Shown: positions 1 through 8,148, numbered from the stretch's first letter. The stretch: 64,000 nucleotides of DNA from Novosphingobium sp. KA1 (GCF_017309955.1 NZ_CP021249.1:1-64000); one strand, 5' to 3'. Program-made: numbers and translations. The notes: generated by a model from the sequence alone, not told the origin.

Positions 1-4
1 ACAT

Positions 5-26
5 GATTGCTAACATTTCCGTCAAC
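5..26 (+). promoter_or_regulatory. Putative CarR-type operator upstream of carAa-I
   Basis: This 22-base element starts with GATTGCTAACA and ends with CGTCAAC, 17 bases before the carAa-I start codon. Seventeen of 22 positions match the element at 37997-38018 read toward carAa-II, with the same internal spacing. The core has ATTG/CAAT-like half-sites, as expected for a GntR-family (FadR/FCD) operator. The promoter itself lies off the left edge. Role inferred from the match between the two clusters. Confidence 0.5.
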
Positions 27-43
27 AACACAGGAGAGCGACC

Positions 44-1195
44 ATGCAGACGGCAAGCGTCCCGGCGGGAATCGCCGAACGGCGGACACGCGCCTGGGCA
101 CCGTACATCGACGCCAAGCTCGGCTTCCGTAACCACTGGTATCCCGTCCGCCTGTCCGCTGAGGTCGCCGAGGCGAGCCCGGTGCCGGTCCAGCTGCTGG
201 GCGAGAAGGTGCTGCTCAACCGGGTCGACGGCGTCGTCCACGCCATCGCCGACCGCTGCCTGCACCGAGGCGTGACCCTGTCGGACAAGGTCGAGTGCTA
301 CTCCAAGGCCACGATCTCCTGCTGGTATCACGGCTGGACCTACCGCTGGGACAACGGGAAGCTCGTCGACATCCTCACCAACCCGACGAGCGTCCAGATC
401 GGTCGGCACGCGCTCAAGACCTACCCGGTGCGCGAGGAGAAGGGGCTGGTCTTCCTGTTCGTCGGCGATCAGGAACCGCACGACCTGGCGGAGGACGTGC
501 CCCCGGGCTTCCTCGATGCCGACCTGGCCGTCCACGGGCAGCACCGGGTGGTCGACGCCAACTGGCGCATGGGTGTCGAGAATGGCTTCGACGCGGGCCA
601 CGTCTTCATCCACAAGTCGTCCATCCTGCTCGACGGGAACGATATCGCGCTCCCGCTGGGCTTCGCGCCCGGCGATCCCGAACAGCTGACGCGGTCGGTC
701 ACCGGCGAGGGGGCGCCCAAGGGCGTGTTCGACCTCCTCGGCGAGCACAGCGTGCCGATCTTCGAGGCGACGATCGAGGGCCAGCCGGCGATCCAAGGTC
801 ACATGGGCAGCAAGATGGTCGCGATCAGCATCTCGGTCTGGCTGCCCGGCGTGCTGAAGGTCGACCCGTTCCCCGACCCCACGCTCACCCAGTTCGAGTG
901 GTACGTGCCGATCGACGAGGGGCACCACCTCTACCTCCAGATGCTCGGCCGCCGAGTCGGCTCGGAGGAGGAGGCGCGGTCGTTCGAGGCCGAGTTCCGC
1001 GAGAAGTGGGTCGAGCTTGCGCTGAACGGGTTCAACGACGACGACATCCTCGCGCGCCGGTCGATGGAGCCGTTCTACGCCGACGACCGCGGCTGGCGCG
1101 AGGAGGTGCTGTTCGAGTCGGACCGCGCGATCATCGAGTGGCGGCGGCTCGCCAGCCAGTACAACCGCGGCATCCAGACGAGGGACGTCCGATGA
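44..1195 (+). CDS. carAa: Carbazole 1,9a-dioxygenase terminal oxygenase, copy I
   Basis: This 383-residue protein is a Rieske non-heme iron oxygenase of the homotrimeric CarAa type. It adds O2 at the angular 9a and adjacent carbon of carbazole to give 2'-aminobiphenyl-2,3-diol. The Rieske [2Fe-2S] ligands are C72, H74, C93 and H96. Mononuclear iron ligands are H186 and H190, plus an Asp in the GFNDDDI segment near residues 332-334. Length and the start RAWAPYIDAKLGFRNHWYP fit the CarAa family (about 384 aa). The ATG follows a GGAGAG ribosome site. Its stop overlaps the next start (ATGA). Codons end almost always in G or C, unlike the copy at 36836-37972. A dioxin/dibenzofuran-type angular substrate is an alternative. 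Confidence 0.88.
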   Translation: MQTASVPAGIAERRTRAWAPYIDAKLGFRNHWYPVRLSAEVAEASPVPVQLLGEKVLLNRVDGVVHAIADRCLHRGVTLSDKVECYSKATISCWYHGWTYRWDNGKLVDILTNPTSVQIGRHALKTYPVREEKGLVFLFVGDQEPHDLAEDVPPGFLDADLAVHGQHRVVDANWRMGVENGFDAGHVFIHKSSILLDGNDIALPLGFAPGDPEQLTRSVTGEGAPKGVFDLLGEHSVPIFEATIEGQPAIQGHMGSKMVAISISVWLPGVLKVDPFPDPTLTQFEWYVPIDEGHHLYLQMLGRRVGSEEEARSFEAEFREKWVELALNGFNDDDILARRSMEPFYADDRGWREEVLFESDRAIIEWRRLASQYNRGIQTRDVR

Positions 1196-1473
1196 CCGGC
1201 GTCGACAGCTACCGGGTGAACCAGCTCGTCCAGGAGCTGTTCGCGGACCCGGCCAACCTGGAGGCGTTCGCGAACGACCGCGAAGCGCTCTACGACCGCT
1301 ACGGCCTGTCGCGCGAACAGCGGGCGGCGATCGACGCCGGCGGGCAGGAGGCCCTGACCGGGGCGGGTCTCCACCCGGTGCTCCAGATGCACCACTTCAT
1401 GGCGACGAACCCGGCCGCGCCCGACTTCGTGTCGATCAAGGCCTACCGCGGACTGGTGAAGGGTCATGGCTGA
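1192..1473 (+). CDS. carBa: Extradiol ring-cleavage dioxygenase small subunit, copy I
   Basis: A 93-residue LigA-like small subunit of the class III (LigAB-type) extradiol dioxygenase that cleaves 2'-aminobiphenyl-2,3-diol. It is helical and has no metal ligands of its own. The stretch GLHPVLQMHHFM and the C-terminal KAYRG are shared with the copy at 36555-36836. The ATG overlaps the carAa stop by four bases. Its last eight bases overlap the start of the catalytic subunit gene, an arrangement repeated exactly in cluster II, so the two subunits are probably made by coupled translation. Confidence 0.82.
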   Translation: MTGVDSYRVNQLVQELFADPANLEAFANDREALYDRYGLSREQRAAIDAGGQEALTGAGLHPVLQMHHFMATNPAAPDFVSIKAYRGLVKGHG

Positions 1474-2275
1474 GCTCGTCGGCGCCTTCGCGACATCCCA
1501 CGTCCTTTTCGGCTCGCCCGTGGGCGACGACCAGGCGCTGCGCGTCGTGGACGGGATGAACGAGATCGGACGGCGCGTGCGCGCGCTTGATCCCGACCTC
1601 CTCGTCGTGGTCGGATCCGACCACCTCTTCAACATCACGACCAAGCTGCAGCCGCCGTTCACCGTCGGCGTCTCGGATACCTTCACACCCTTCGGGGACA
1701 TGGACATCGAACGCCGGCCGTTCCCCGGGCACCGCGCGTTCGCCCAGGCCCTCTGCCGCCGCGCGGCCGACAGCTTCGACCTGGCACAGGCGGAAGAGCT
1801 TCGCCCGGACCACGGCGTCATGGTGCCCCTGATGTTTGTCAACCCCGAAGGCACGACGCCCGTGGTGCCGCTGCTGGTCAACACGAACATGGATCCGGCG
1901 CCGTCGCCCGCGCGCTGCGCGGCGCTCGGCGAGGTCGTGGCGCGGACCGTGGCCGAGGACCTGCCGGCCGAAGTCCGCGTAGTGGCGCTGGCGACCGGTG
2001 GCCTCAGCCACTGGATCAACCTACCCCGCCACGGCGAGGTCAACGCGGCGTTCGACGAGCGCGTCATCGAGGCCCTCGCCTCTGGTGACCTCGGCGACCT
2101 GTCCGGCATGGGCGTGCCCGAGCTGCTCGACCAGGCGGGCAACGGCGGCCTCGAGATCGTGAACTGGATCATGGTGGCGGCGATGGCGGCCGGCCGCGGC
2201 TGGCGCGGCGAGCGGATCTACTACGAGCCGATGCCGCAGTGGATGACGGGGATGGGCGGCATGGCGTTCCGCTAG
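1466..2275 (+). CDS. carBb: 2'-aminobiphenyl-2,3-diol 1,2-dioxygenase catalytic subunit, copy I
   Basis: A 269-residue LigB-superfamily catalytic subunit. It cleaves the diol ring of 2'-aminobiphenyl-2,3-diol in meta position, giving 2-hydroxy-6-oxo-6-(2'-aminophenyl)hexa-2,4-dienoate. Expected Fe(II) ligands are visible as H12 (ATSHVLFG), H53 (VGSDHLFN) and E230 (GLEIVNW). A candidate catalytic His lies in SHWINLPRHGEVN. The ATG start lies inside the carBa 3' end. The gene sits between the oxygenase and the hydrolase, in pathway order. It is closely similar along its length to the copy at 35759-36562. Confidence 0.86.
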   Translation: MAELVGAFATSHVLFGSPVGDDQALRVVDGMNEIGRRVRALDPDLLVVVGSDHLFNITTKLQPPFTVGVSDTFTPFGDMDIERRPFPGHRAFAQALCRRAADSFDLAQAEELRPDHGVMVPLMFVNPEGTTPVVPLLVNTNMDPAPSPARCAALGEVVARTVAEDLPAEVRVVALATGGLSHWINLPRHGEVNAAFDERVIEALASGDLGDLSGMGVPELLDQAGNGGLEIVNWIMVAAMAAGRGWRGERIYYEPMPQWMTGMGGMAFR

Positions 2276-2325
2276 CCGCGCGGCGTCCGGCTCGGGCGCG
2301 AGGCCAACGAGGATTGGAGGTTCTG

Positions 2326-3144
2326 ATGCAGACGGTTCAGGAGGCCGGCCGGCGGGCCGACGCCGGCGGGATAGACACGTTCTACCTCGAGGAGGGGGCC
2401 GGACCCCCGATCGTGCTCATCCACGGCGGCGGTGCCGGCGCGGACAGCTGGGGCAACTGGCGCAACGTCATCCCCCACCTCTCGAGTGATCGCCGGGTGA
2501 TCGCGGTCGACATGGTCGGCTTCGGCCACACCGCCAAGCCGAACGGCGACTTCGTCTACTCGCAGCCGGCGCGCGTGCGGCACATGATCGCGTTCCTGGA
2601 CGCGCTCGACGTCGGTCCGGCGACGCTGGTGGGCAACTCCATGGGCGGCGCGACGGCGATCGGCGTCGCGGTCGAGCGTCCCGATCTCGTCTCCAAGCTC
2701 ATCCTCATGGGGAGCGCCGGCCTGGTCACGCGCATCGATCCCGCGCTGGCACCGATCCTGAAGTACGACTTCACGCGCGAAGGCATGGTGCGGCTCGTGC
2801 GGGCGCTGACGACCGACAGCTTCCGAATCGACGACGAGATGATCGACTACCGATACGAACTCTCCGTCCAGGACGACACGCGGCGCGCATACTCCGCCAC
2901 GATGGCGTGGATCGCCGAGCAGGGCGGCCTCTTCTGGGAGGAGGACTACATCCGCCGGATCAGCGTGCCCACGCTGGTCGTGAACGGCAAGTGCGACAAG
3001 GTCGTGCCGGTCGGCCAGGCGTATCGCTTCCTGGAGCTCATCGACAACAGCTGGGGCTACCTGATCCCGGACTGCGGGCACTGGGCGATGATCGAGCACC
3101 CCGACGACTTCGCGCGCATCACGAGGAGCTTCGCCGATGCGTGA
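2326..3144 (+). CDS. carC: Meta-cleavage product hydrolase, copy I
   Basis: A 272-residue alpha/beta hydrolase that splits the carbazole meta-cleavage product into anthranilate and 2-hydroxypenta-2,4-dienoate. The probable catalytic triad is S105 in GNSMGG, D224 in NGKCDKVVP and H252 in DCGHWAM. The oxyanion-hole HGGGAGADSWGNW segment is typical of BphD/CarC enzymes. The ATG at 2326 was chosen because a GGATTGGAGG ribosome site precedes it; an earlier in-frame ATG at 2239 would overlap carBb. A homologous gene is at 34892-35716. Cytoplasmic. Confidence 0.86.
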   Translation: MQTVQEAGRRADAGGIDTFYLEEGAGPPIVLIHGGGAGADSWGNWRNVIPHLSSDRRVIAVDMVGFGHTAKPNGDFVYSQPARVRHMIAFLDALDVGPATLVGNSMGGATAIGVAVERPDLVSKLILMGSAGLVTRIDPALAPILKYDFTREGMVRLVRALTTDSFRIDDEMIDYRYELSVQDDTRRAYSATMAWIAEQGGLFWEEDYIRRISVPTLVVNGKCDKVVPVGQAYRFLELIDNSWGYLIPDCGHWAMIEHPDDFARITRSFADA

Positions 3145-3198
3145 CGGTCCGCCCCCGTGCCGCCGTGCGGCCGGCCGGCACGCCCCGCGAGGCTGATC

Positions 3199-3528
3199 GT
3201 GTCGGAGACCATCCGGCTCCGCTTCGTGGCTGCAGACGGCGCGGCGAGGGAGGTCGACGTGCCGCCGACGGGTTCGCTGATGGAGGCGGCGGTCCGCAAC
3301 GGCGTCGACGGCATCGTTGCGCAGTGCGGGGGCGCCTGCGCCTGCGCGACATGCCACGTCATTGTCCCGGTGGACTGGTTCTCCAGGCTGCCCCCGCCCG
3401 ACGAGGCCGAGACCGACATGCTCGAGTGCGTGGAGGAGCCGCGGCCGACTTCGCGCCTGTCGTGCCAGATCCGCCTCTCCGCTGCGCTCGACGGACTCGC
3501 CGTGAACCTGCCCGCCAGTCAGCTCTGA
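3199..3528 (+). CDS. carAc: Adrenodoxin/putidaredoxin-type [2Fe-2S] ferredoxin, copy I
   Basis: A 109-residue ferredoxin that passes electrons to the CarAa terminal oxygenase. Cluster ligands are C43, C49, C52 and C89 (C-x5-C-x2-C spacing), as in putidaredoxin and unlike the Rieske ferredoxin used with CarAa in pseudomonads. A GTG start at 3199, after a GCGAGG ribosome site, gives the same length as the copy at 34522-34851. An ATG at 3157 is possible but would add a Pro/Arg-rich stretch absent from that copy. No ferredoxin reductase gene follows. Confidence 0.82.
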   Translation: MSETIRLRFVAADGAAREVDVPPTGSLMEAAVRNGVDGIVAQCGGACACATCHVIVPVDWFSRLPPPDEAETDMLECVEEPRPTSRLSCQIRLSAALDGLAVNLPASQL

Positions 3529-3533
3529 GGCCG

Positions 3534-3553
3534 GGCTCGGAGGGCCCCGAGCC
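3534..3553. terminator. Hairpin between convergent carAc-I and GntR genes
   Basis: GGCTCGG pairs with CCGAGCC across a six-base loop, just after the carAc stop. It sits between two convergent genes and could end transcription from the left. There is no clear T-run, so termination is only suggested. Confidence 0.35.
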
Positions 3554-3667
3554 GCCCGCCGCGCCGTCGGGATCCCTGGTCGGGATGCTCCCGTCGTCCG
3601 ATCGGGCGGGTGGAGTGGGCGAGGGCGGGTTCCCCGCCGGCCGCGGCGCGTCCCCGCCGACGCGCCG

Positions 3668-4330
3668 TCAGGCGATGGACGAGGACGGCAGCTGGTCCGA
3701 CAGCGCGGCCGTGTGGCGCACGTGGGCGCGCATCGCCTCCTCCGCGCGTTCGGGCTCGCCCGCGACGATCGCCTCGAGGATGGCGATGTGCTCGTCGCGC
3801 GAGGAGCGCCACACCGCCGGGGAGACGATCCGGAAGAACACCAAGCGCATGTCGGGCAGGTCCAGCAGTCCGAGCACCCGGCCGAGCGTGACCGCGTCGG
3901 CGGCCTCGACGATGGACCGGTGCAGCCTCTCGTTCGCCTGTATCAGGACCTGCGGGTTCTGGTCCGTGTCGCGTTCGCGCTCCTCGCGGAGGAGTTCGTG
4001 CATCACGTCGGACGGGCCACGCGTCGCCACGTTGGCGGCCGCCCGCCTCGCCGCGAGTCCCTCCAGGAGCTCGCGCACCTCGAAGATCTCGAGCAGCATC
4101 GCTCTCGAGGCGCGCGAGACCACGGCGCCCTTGTTGCGCTCGAGGGTGACGAGGCCATCGACGGAGAGGAGACGCAGCGCCTCGCGGACCGGGCCGCGGC
4201 CCAGCTGGAGCAGCCGCGCAAGATCGCCCTCCACGAGGCGGTGGCCCGGGGCGAACTCGCCGTTCCGCACCCCCTCCCTGATGAGGTCGGCGGCGCGCTG
4301 CGCGAGAGATTGATCCGATCGGGCCCCCAA
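3668..4330 (-). CDS. GntR/FCD-family transcriptional regulator (CarR-like, car-I)
   Basis: A 220-residue regulator with an N-terminal winged helix (about residues 8-75, with GRGPVREALRLL) and a C-terminal FCD ligand-binding domain. It is close in sequence to the regulator at 38075-38755 and probably controls the car genes, perhaps as a repressor released by a pathway intermediate. The start is TTG at 4330, supported by an AAGGAG site five bases upstream; no in-frame ATG with a better site was found. Unlike the divergent regulator in car-II, this gene faces carAc tail to tail. Its upstream side is cut 48 bases away by a Tn3-family end, so its native promoter may be lost. Confidence 0.78.
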   Translation of the reverse strand: MGARSDQSLAQRAADLIREGVRNGEFAPGHRLVEGDLARLLQLGRGPVREALRLLSVDGLVTLERNKGAVVSRASRAMLLEIFEVRELLEGLAARRAAANVATRGPSDVMHELLREERERDTDQNPQVLIQANERLHRSIVEAADAVTLGRVLGLLDLPDMRLVFFRIVSPAVWRSSRDEHIAILEAIVAGEPERAEEAMRAHVRHTAALSDQLPSSSIA

Positions 4331-4378
4331 GTCTTCTCCTTCCCAACTATCCCGCCGGGTTCCGGCCGGCTCGATCTC

Positions 4379-4416
4379 GGGTTATCAGAGGGCATAGCGT
4401 GGAAAGTACGCTAAAC
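4379..4416 (+). repeat. Left terminal inverted repeat of truncated Tn3-family element Tn-A
   Basis: The 38 bases start with GGGTTATC and end with TACGCTAAAC, the usual build of Tn3-family ends (GGG at the tip, a TACGCTAA-like inner part). They sit just outside a resolvase gene and mark the edge between the car-I block and the transposon block. No matching opposite end was seen in the window. Confidence 0.55.
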
Positions 4417-4470
4417 AACGCTAAGCGAGAACGCATGGCGAACGCTCGATGCGAACGGACGGGCGCTTAA

Positions 4471-5040
4471 TCAGGCGGGCCGTTCGATTCCCATCCTACG
4501 CATTTCGCGATAAATGGTCGATCGGCCGATGCCGAGTTGCCGCGCTGCTTCGGTAGGCGAGATACGAGCTTCGACCAGCTTGATGGCCGCATCCACTTTG
4601 GACATGTCCAGCGGCTGACGGCCAGGCTGTTTGCCCTTAGCACGGGCGGCGGCAATACCATCTCTGGTTCGCTCAGAAATCAGCCGTCGCTCAAAATGGG
4701 CGATGGCCCCAAACACATGGAAGATGAGCTCGCCGGCAGCTGACGAAGTGTCGATCTTTTCTTCAAGGCTCAGGAGCGCGATGCCCTGACCGCGTAGCGT
4801 CTCAACCGTGGTGAGAAGTTCGGCAAGCGAGCGCCCAAGCCGATCGAGGCGGACCACCGCCAGCGTGTCACCCTTGCGGGCATAGGCGATTAGCTCAGCC
4901 AGACCGGGCCGTTCCATGCTCTTACCTGAAATGACATCGGTGAAGATTTTGATGGCGCCAGCCTTCTCCAGACGCATGGTCTGGCCCGCAACGTCCTGAT
5001 CGCCGGTGCTGACGCGGGCATAGCCCAGAATATCACCCAT
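4471..5040 (-). CDS. tnpR: Tn3-family resolvase of Tn-A
   Basis: A complete 189-residue small serine recombinase. The catalytic Ser is in GYARVS near the N-terminus, the RLDRLGRSL active-site helix follows, and a C-terminal helix-turn-helix (ISPTEAARQLGIGRSTIYREM) binds res sites. It would resolve the cointegrate made by its transposase. The start at 5040 was chosen because the protein then opens with MGDILGYARVS, the family norm; an in-frame start at 5115 would add unrelated residues. It is divergent from the tnpA fragment starting at 5181. Confidence 0.85.
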   Translation of the reverse strand: MGDILGYARVSTGDQDVAGQTMRLEKAGAIKIFTDVISGKSMERPGLAELIAYARKGDTLAVVRLDRLGRSLAELLTTVETLRGQGIALLSLEEKIDTSSAAGELIFHVFGAIAHFERRLISERTRDGIAAARAKGKQPGRQPLDMSKVDAAIKLVEARISPTEAARQLGIGRSTIYREMRRMGIERPA

Positions 5041-5180
5041 GCCGCACGTCTCCCAAACGGTCGTTCTGTGGACGATCTGAAGGGCGATCGCTTCGCCCCA
5101 TCCATATCCGTCCACATACTATGTCTCTTTACTCATGGCTGTCCATAGGCCCAGATGACCTTTTGTGGACGGGAATCGGA
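5041..5180. promoter_or_regulatory. Probable res site and divergent promoters of Tn-A
   Basis: This 140-base gap separates the divergent tnpR and tnpA genes, where Tn3-family res sites usually lie. It repeats short TGTCCA/TGGAC motifs in both directions (for example near 5070, 5110, 5149 and 5164), as expected of resolvase subsites. The subsite limits were not defined. Confidence 0.4.
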
Positions 5181-5986
5181 ATGACGAAGCGTAAGCATCA
5201 ACTCCTGACCGAGAGCGAACGCGATCAGATCCTCGCCATCCCGAGCGAGCGCGACCATCTAGCCCGGCTCTACACCTTCGAGCCTTCGGACATCGAGATC
5301 ATCGGCGCACGACGGGAGCGACGGAACCAGTTGGGTGTCGCGCTGCAACTCGCGCTCTTGCGGCACCCGGGCATCACACTGGCGCAGTTGATACAGGACA
5401 AGGGAGCGATACCCCATGATCTCGCCGCCTTCGTCGCGGAACAACTTGGTCTACACGTAACCGACCTGGCCAACTATGCAGCGCGGGATCAGACGATGAC
5501 GGACCATGCCCGCGAGCTGGCGATGCGAGCGGGCCTTCGTGGACCAACCCGCGCCGACATTCCCTTCATGATCGAAGCGGCCGCGAAAACGGCATGGGCG
5601 ACCGACAAGGGGATGACGATAGCGATCGGCGTTGTCACCGCCCTTCGCGAGGCCCGGATTCTACTGCCGTCCATCTCCACCATCGAACGCGCCAGTAGTG
5701 CGGGACGCGCGCGTGCCCGCAAGCAGGCTGCCTACGCCCTGATCGCTGATCTTAGCGCCGAACAGGTCCACGCCCTCGACCAGGTCTTTGACGACGCCGG
5801 CGGCATGAGCCAACTCGCTTCGCTCAAGACCATTCCCGTTGCGGCCAGGCCCGATCACATCCGCCAGATTCTCGACCGCCTGCGGCAAGTGCGGAAGATC
5901 GGCATCTCCCCGGACGTGGCTGGCCGCATCCATGCCGACCGATTTCGGCAATATGTCAGGGAAGGCCGCGCTTCGCCTGCCTATAT
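5181..5986 (+). pseudogene. tnpA: N-terminal fragment of Tn3-family transposase (Tn-A)
   Basis: About 268 residues of a Tn3-family TnpA N-terminal half, opening MTKRKHQLLTESERDQIL. A full transposase of this family is close to 980 residues and carries its DDE residues in the C-terminal half, which is missing here. The similarity stops where the inverted repeat of Tn-B begins at 5987. The reading frame then continues by chance to 6083 through that repeat. The missing part was not found on the far side of Tn-B (after 11323), so this looks like a deletion or recombination product and not a simple insertion. Confidence 0.75.
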
Positions 5987-6031
5987 GGCCCAGTCGGCCC
6001 GAAGCTGCGATTTTGGCCATGTTGAAGAACA
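5987..6031 (+). repeat. Left inverted repeat of Tn-B
   Basis: It starts GGCCCAGTCGGCCCGAAGC and pairs with the reverse complement of 11279-11323. Only three mismatches were counted by eye over 45 bases. The tip lacks the usual GGGG of Tn3 ends, so the exact outer limit may be a few bases off. Confidence 0.6.
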
Positions 6032-6631
6032 AAGATTGAACATGGCGATCTACCAGGCTCGCTCTTGTCCTCCAATCTCGTAAACATCGGTCTCGATCGA
6101 GCACCTGTAGCTCTCTGCGATGTTGAACATCTCTGTCTGGAGAGATGCGATCTCATCATCGAGGCTGACGCCATCGGCACCCTGATCATAGGCGACGGTC
6201 AGCGTGTAATCGCAGTTCCCGGTCTTTTGCATCTGGTAATCCCGCTCCAGCATCGCCTCAATGCGCTCGCGAGCGGGCTTTCTGCCACGACCATGCTTGT
6301 TGAAGTTCTCGATGGTCAGATGCAGGGCGATGGTGACAGAAGGCGGCTTTTCCGGCAGCCCGATCCTTGAAGGAATGACGTCAAGCGCCCGATAGACGGT
6401 CATTCTTGAGATCTTGAGGTCGCGCGCGACGCTGGCCTTGCTCGCGCCGGCGGTGATCCGGCGTCGGATTTCATCGTCATCGATGTTTTTCTTCCGGCCT
6501 TTGTAGACGCCTTCGGCGCGCGCCGCCTCGATCCCGGCGCGCTGCCGGTCCTTGATGAACGTCAGTTCCATGTCCGCGACCATGCCCAGAATGGTGGACT
6601 TGTAACGGTTTTGCGCCGGTCCCCTATCTCA

Positions 6632-7489
6632 TTATGCCACCTTGGCCTCAAAGGCGAGTGGGCTGATCCCGCCCAGATATGAATGGCGCCGCCGTGAGTT
6701 GTAGAAGCCATTGATGTACTGAAAGATGGCGGCCTCTGCTTGCCGCCGGGTTGGCCAGCTCTGCCGCCAGATCATTTCCGCCTTCAGGGATTTGAAGAAT
6801 GTCTCGACGGCGGAGTTGTCGTAACAATTGCCTTTGCCGCTCATGGATGGACGCAGGCCGTAGGCCTGCAGCTTCTTTTGGTAGTCATAGGAGCAATATT
6901 GGCTGCCGCGATCGGAATGAAAAATGCAGCCATGCGGCGGATTGCGCAGGCGCACCGCCATATCCAATGCCCGGATGGCCAGATCCTTCTTCATCCTATC
7001 GCTGACAGCCCAGCCAACGACACGGCGGCTGTGCAGGTCGAGGATGACGGCAAGGTAGAGCCAGCCTTCCGATGTCCAGACATAGGTGATGTCGCCAGCC
7101 CATTTGCAATTTGGCGCATCGGCGGCAAAGTCGCCATCCAACCAGTTCGCTGCGACACCCAGGCGATGGTGGCTGTCCGTCGTCACCTTGTGTTTGCGTG
7201 TGCGGACCGGCTTGATCCCGTTGATCCGCATGAGGCGGCCGACCCGACGCTCACCAACATCAAGGCCCGCCTCCTTGAGTTCCATCGTCATCCTCGGACG
7301 ACCGTAGCTGCCAAGGCTCAGGCTATATTGTTCCCGAATATGGGCCAGCACCCTCATGTCTGTCCGCTCCCGATGACTTACTGGACGCGAGCGCCAGGAA
7401 CGATAACCGCGCTCGCTCACCTGAAGGACACGGCACATCAGCTCCACCGGCCACCGATGCCGCCAGCTGTGCACAAAGGCGAACCTCAC
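6632..7489 (-). CDS. IS3-family transposase OrfB
   Basis: A 285-residue IS3-family OrfB with a helical N-terminal segment and an rve-type DDE integrase core. The first Asp is in CKWAGDITYVW, the second in IFHSDRGSQY, and the catalytic Glu follows in the NSAVETFFKSLKAE segment. The GTG start overlaps the OrfA stop (GTGA), the usual set-up for a frameshifted OrfAB fusion transposase. It appears complete, ending in YLGGISPLAFEAKVA. Confidence 0.88.
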   Translation of the reverse strand: MRFAFVHSWRHRWPVELMCRVLQVSERGYRSWRSRPVSHRERTDMRVLAHIREQYSLSLGSYGRPRMTMELKEAGLDVGERRVGRLMRINGIKPVRTRKHKVTTDSHHRLGVAANWLDGDFAADAPNCKWAGDITYVWTSEGWLYLAVILDLHSRRVVGWAVSDRMKKDLAIRALDMAVRLRNPPHGCIFHSDRGSQYCSYDYQKKLQAYGLRPSMSGKGNCYDNSAVETFFKSLKAEMIWRQSWPTRRQAEAAIFQYINGFYNSRRRHSYLGGISPLAFEAKVA

Positions 7490-7758
7490 GGCCTTTGGCT
7501 CGCGAAGAACTGAGTCGCCTTTTTTAGGATTTCCCTCTCCTCCCGAAGCACGCGGTTCTCAAGGCGAAGCCGTTCATTCTCTCGTGCCAGATCTGCCTGC
7601 GGCGCTGCCACCAGGTCCGATGGACGATAATGCGAAACCCATTTGTTCAGCGTCGACTTGCCGACACCCAAATCTGACGCGACGCGTCCGCGCGACAACC
7701 CGCTGGTCAGCGCAATGCGCACAGCCTCCTGCTTGAACTCTTCACTATGCTTCATCAT
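7486..7758 (-). CDS. IS3-family transposase OrfA
   Basis: A 90-residue OrfA with an N-terminal helix-turn-helix (EEFKQEAVRIAL to WVSHYRP) that recognises the IS ends. A leucine-zipper-like coiled coil follows (ENERLRLENRVLREEREILKKA) and is used for dimerisation. It overlaps OrfB by four bases and is the upstream gene of the pair. Confidence 0.85.
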   Translation of the reverse strand: MMKHSEEFKQEAVRIALTSGLSRGRVASDLGVGKSTLNKWVSHYRPSDLVAAPQADLARENERLRLENRVLREEREILKKATQFFASQRP

Positions 7759-8148
7759 CTCGTCGGTCTCCTTGAACGAGCCTTAAACTCTCAAGTGACC
7801 GGCACAAAACCGTTACAAGTCCATGGTGATCACCATCCGCCCCATGCTTCCGGCCGTCGTCACCTCCGGCTCAAGCACCCGCAATGAGGCTCCCTTCTGG
7901 TCGAGTTCATGAACCAGATTGAGAACATCGCGTGTGGAGCGACCGAGCCGATCGAGACGCAGGACGACGAGTTCGTCATCGGCGCGCAGGAACTGCATGA
8001 TCGTCTCAAGCTCCGTGCGTCCAGTGCGCGATGCGCCCGAGCCTGTTTCGGAGCGGAGGATTTCACAGCCCGCTGCCTTCAACCGGGCAACCTGGATGTC
8101 GAGATCCTGGTCGATGGTGCTGACGCGGGCGTAGCCGACGCGGGTCAT

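Larger units (their letters stand above)
6596..7822 (-). mobile_element. IS3-family insertion sequence (1227 bp) inside tnpR of Tn-B
   Basis: The ends share GGACTTGTAACGGTTTTG followed by C or T and GCCGGTC in inverted orientation. The 5-base target repeat ATGGT is present at 6591-6595 and 7823-7827. Two overlapping transposase frames fill the element. If the true tips are the TG/CA pair at 6601 and 7817, the element is 1217 bp; the frame restoration of tnpR favours the longer limits. Confidence 0.8.
6050..8148 (-). pseudogene. tnpR: Tn-B resolvase/invertase gene split by an IS3-family element
   Basis: The N-terminal part (8148 to 7828) opens MTRVGYARVSTIDQDLD and holds the catalytic Ser and the LRLDRLGRSTRDV helix. 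The C-terminal part (6595 to 6050) holds the family's DRQRAGIEAARAEGVYKGRK segment, a helix-turn-helix and a long tail. Removing 6596-7822 and one copy of the 5-base repeat ATGGT joins them in frame to read GRMVITILGMVADMEL, the expected family sequence. The native protein would be about 290 residues, longer than the usual 185-200 because of the extra C-terminal region. Confidence 0.8.

Noticed and set aside
2239..2325. N-terminal extension of carC
   Set aside because: It would overlap the end of carBb and has no counterpart in the second copy; the ATG at 2326 has a good ribosome site.
5121..6083. A continuous 320-codon frame as an intact gene
   Set aside because: Transposase similarity stops at about 5986, and the rest is the inverted repeat of Tn-B read by chance. 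It is a fragment.
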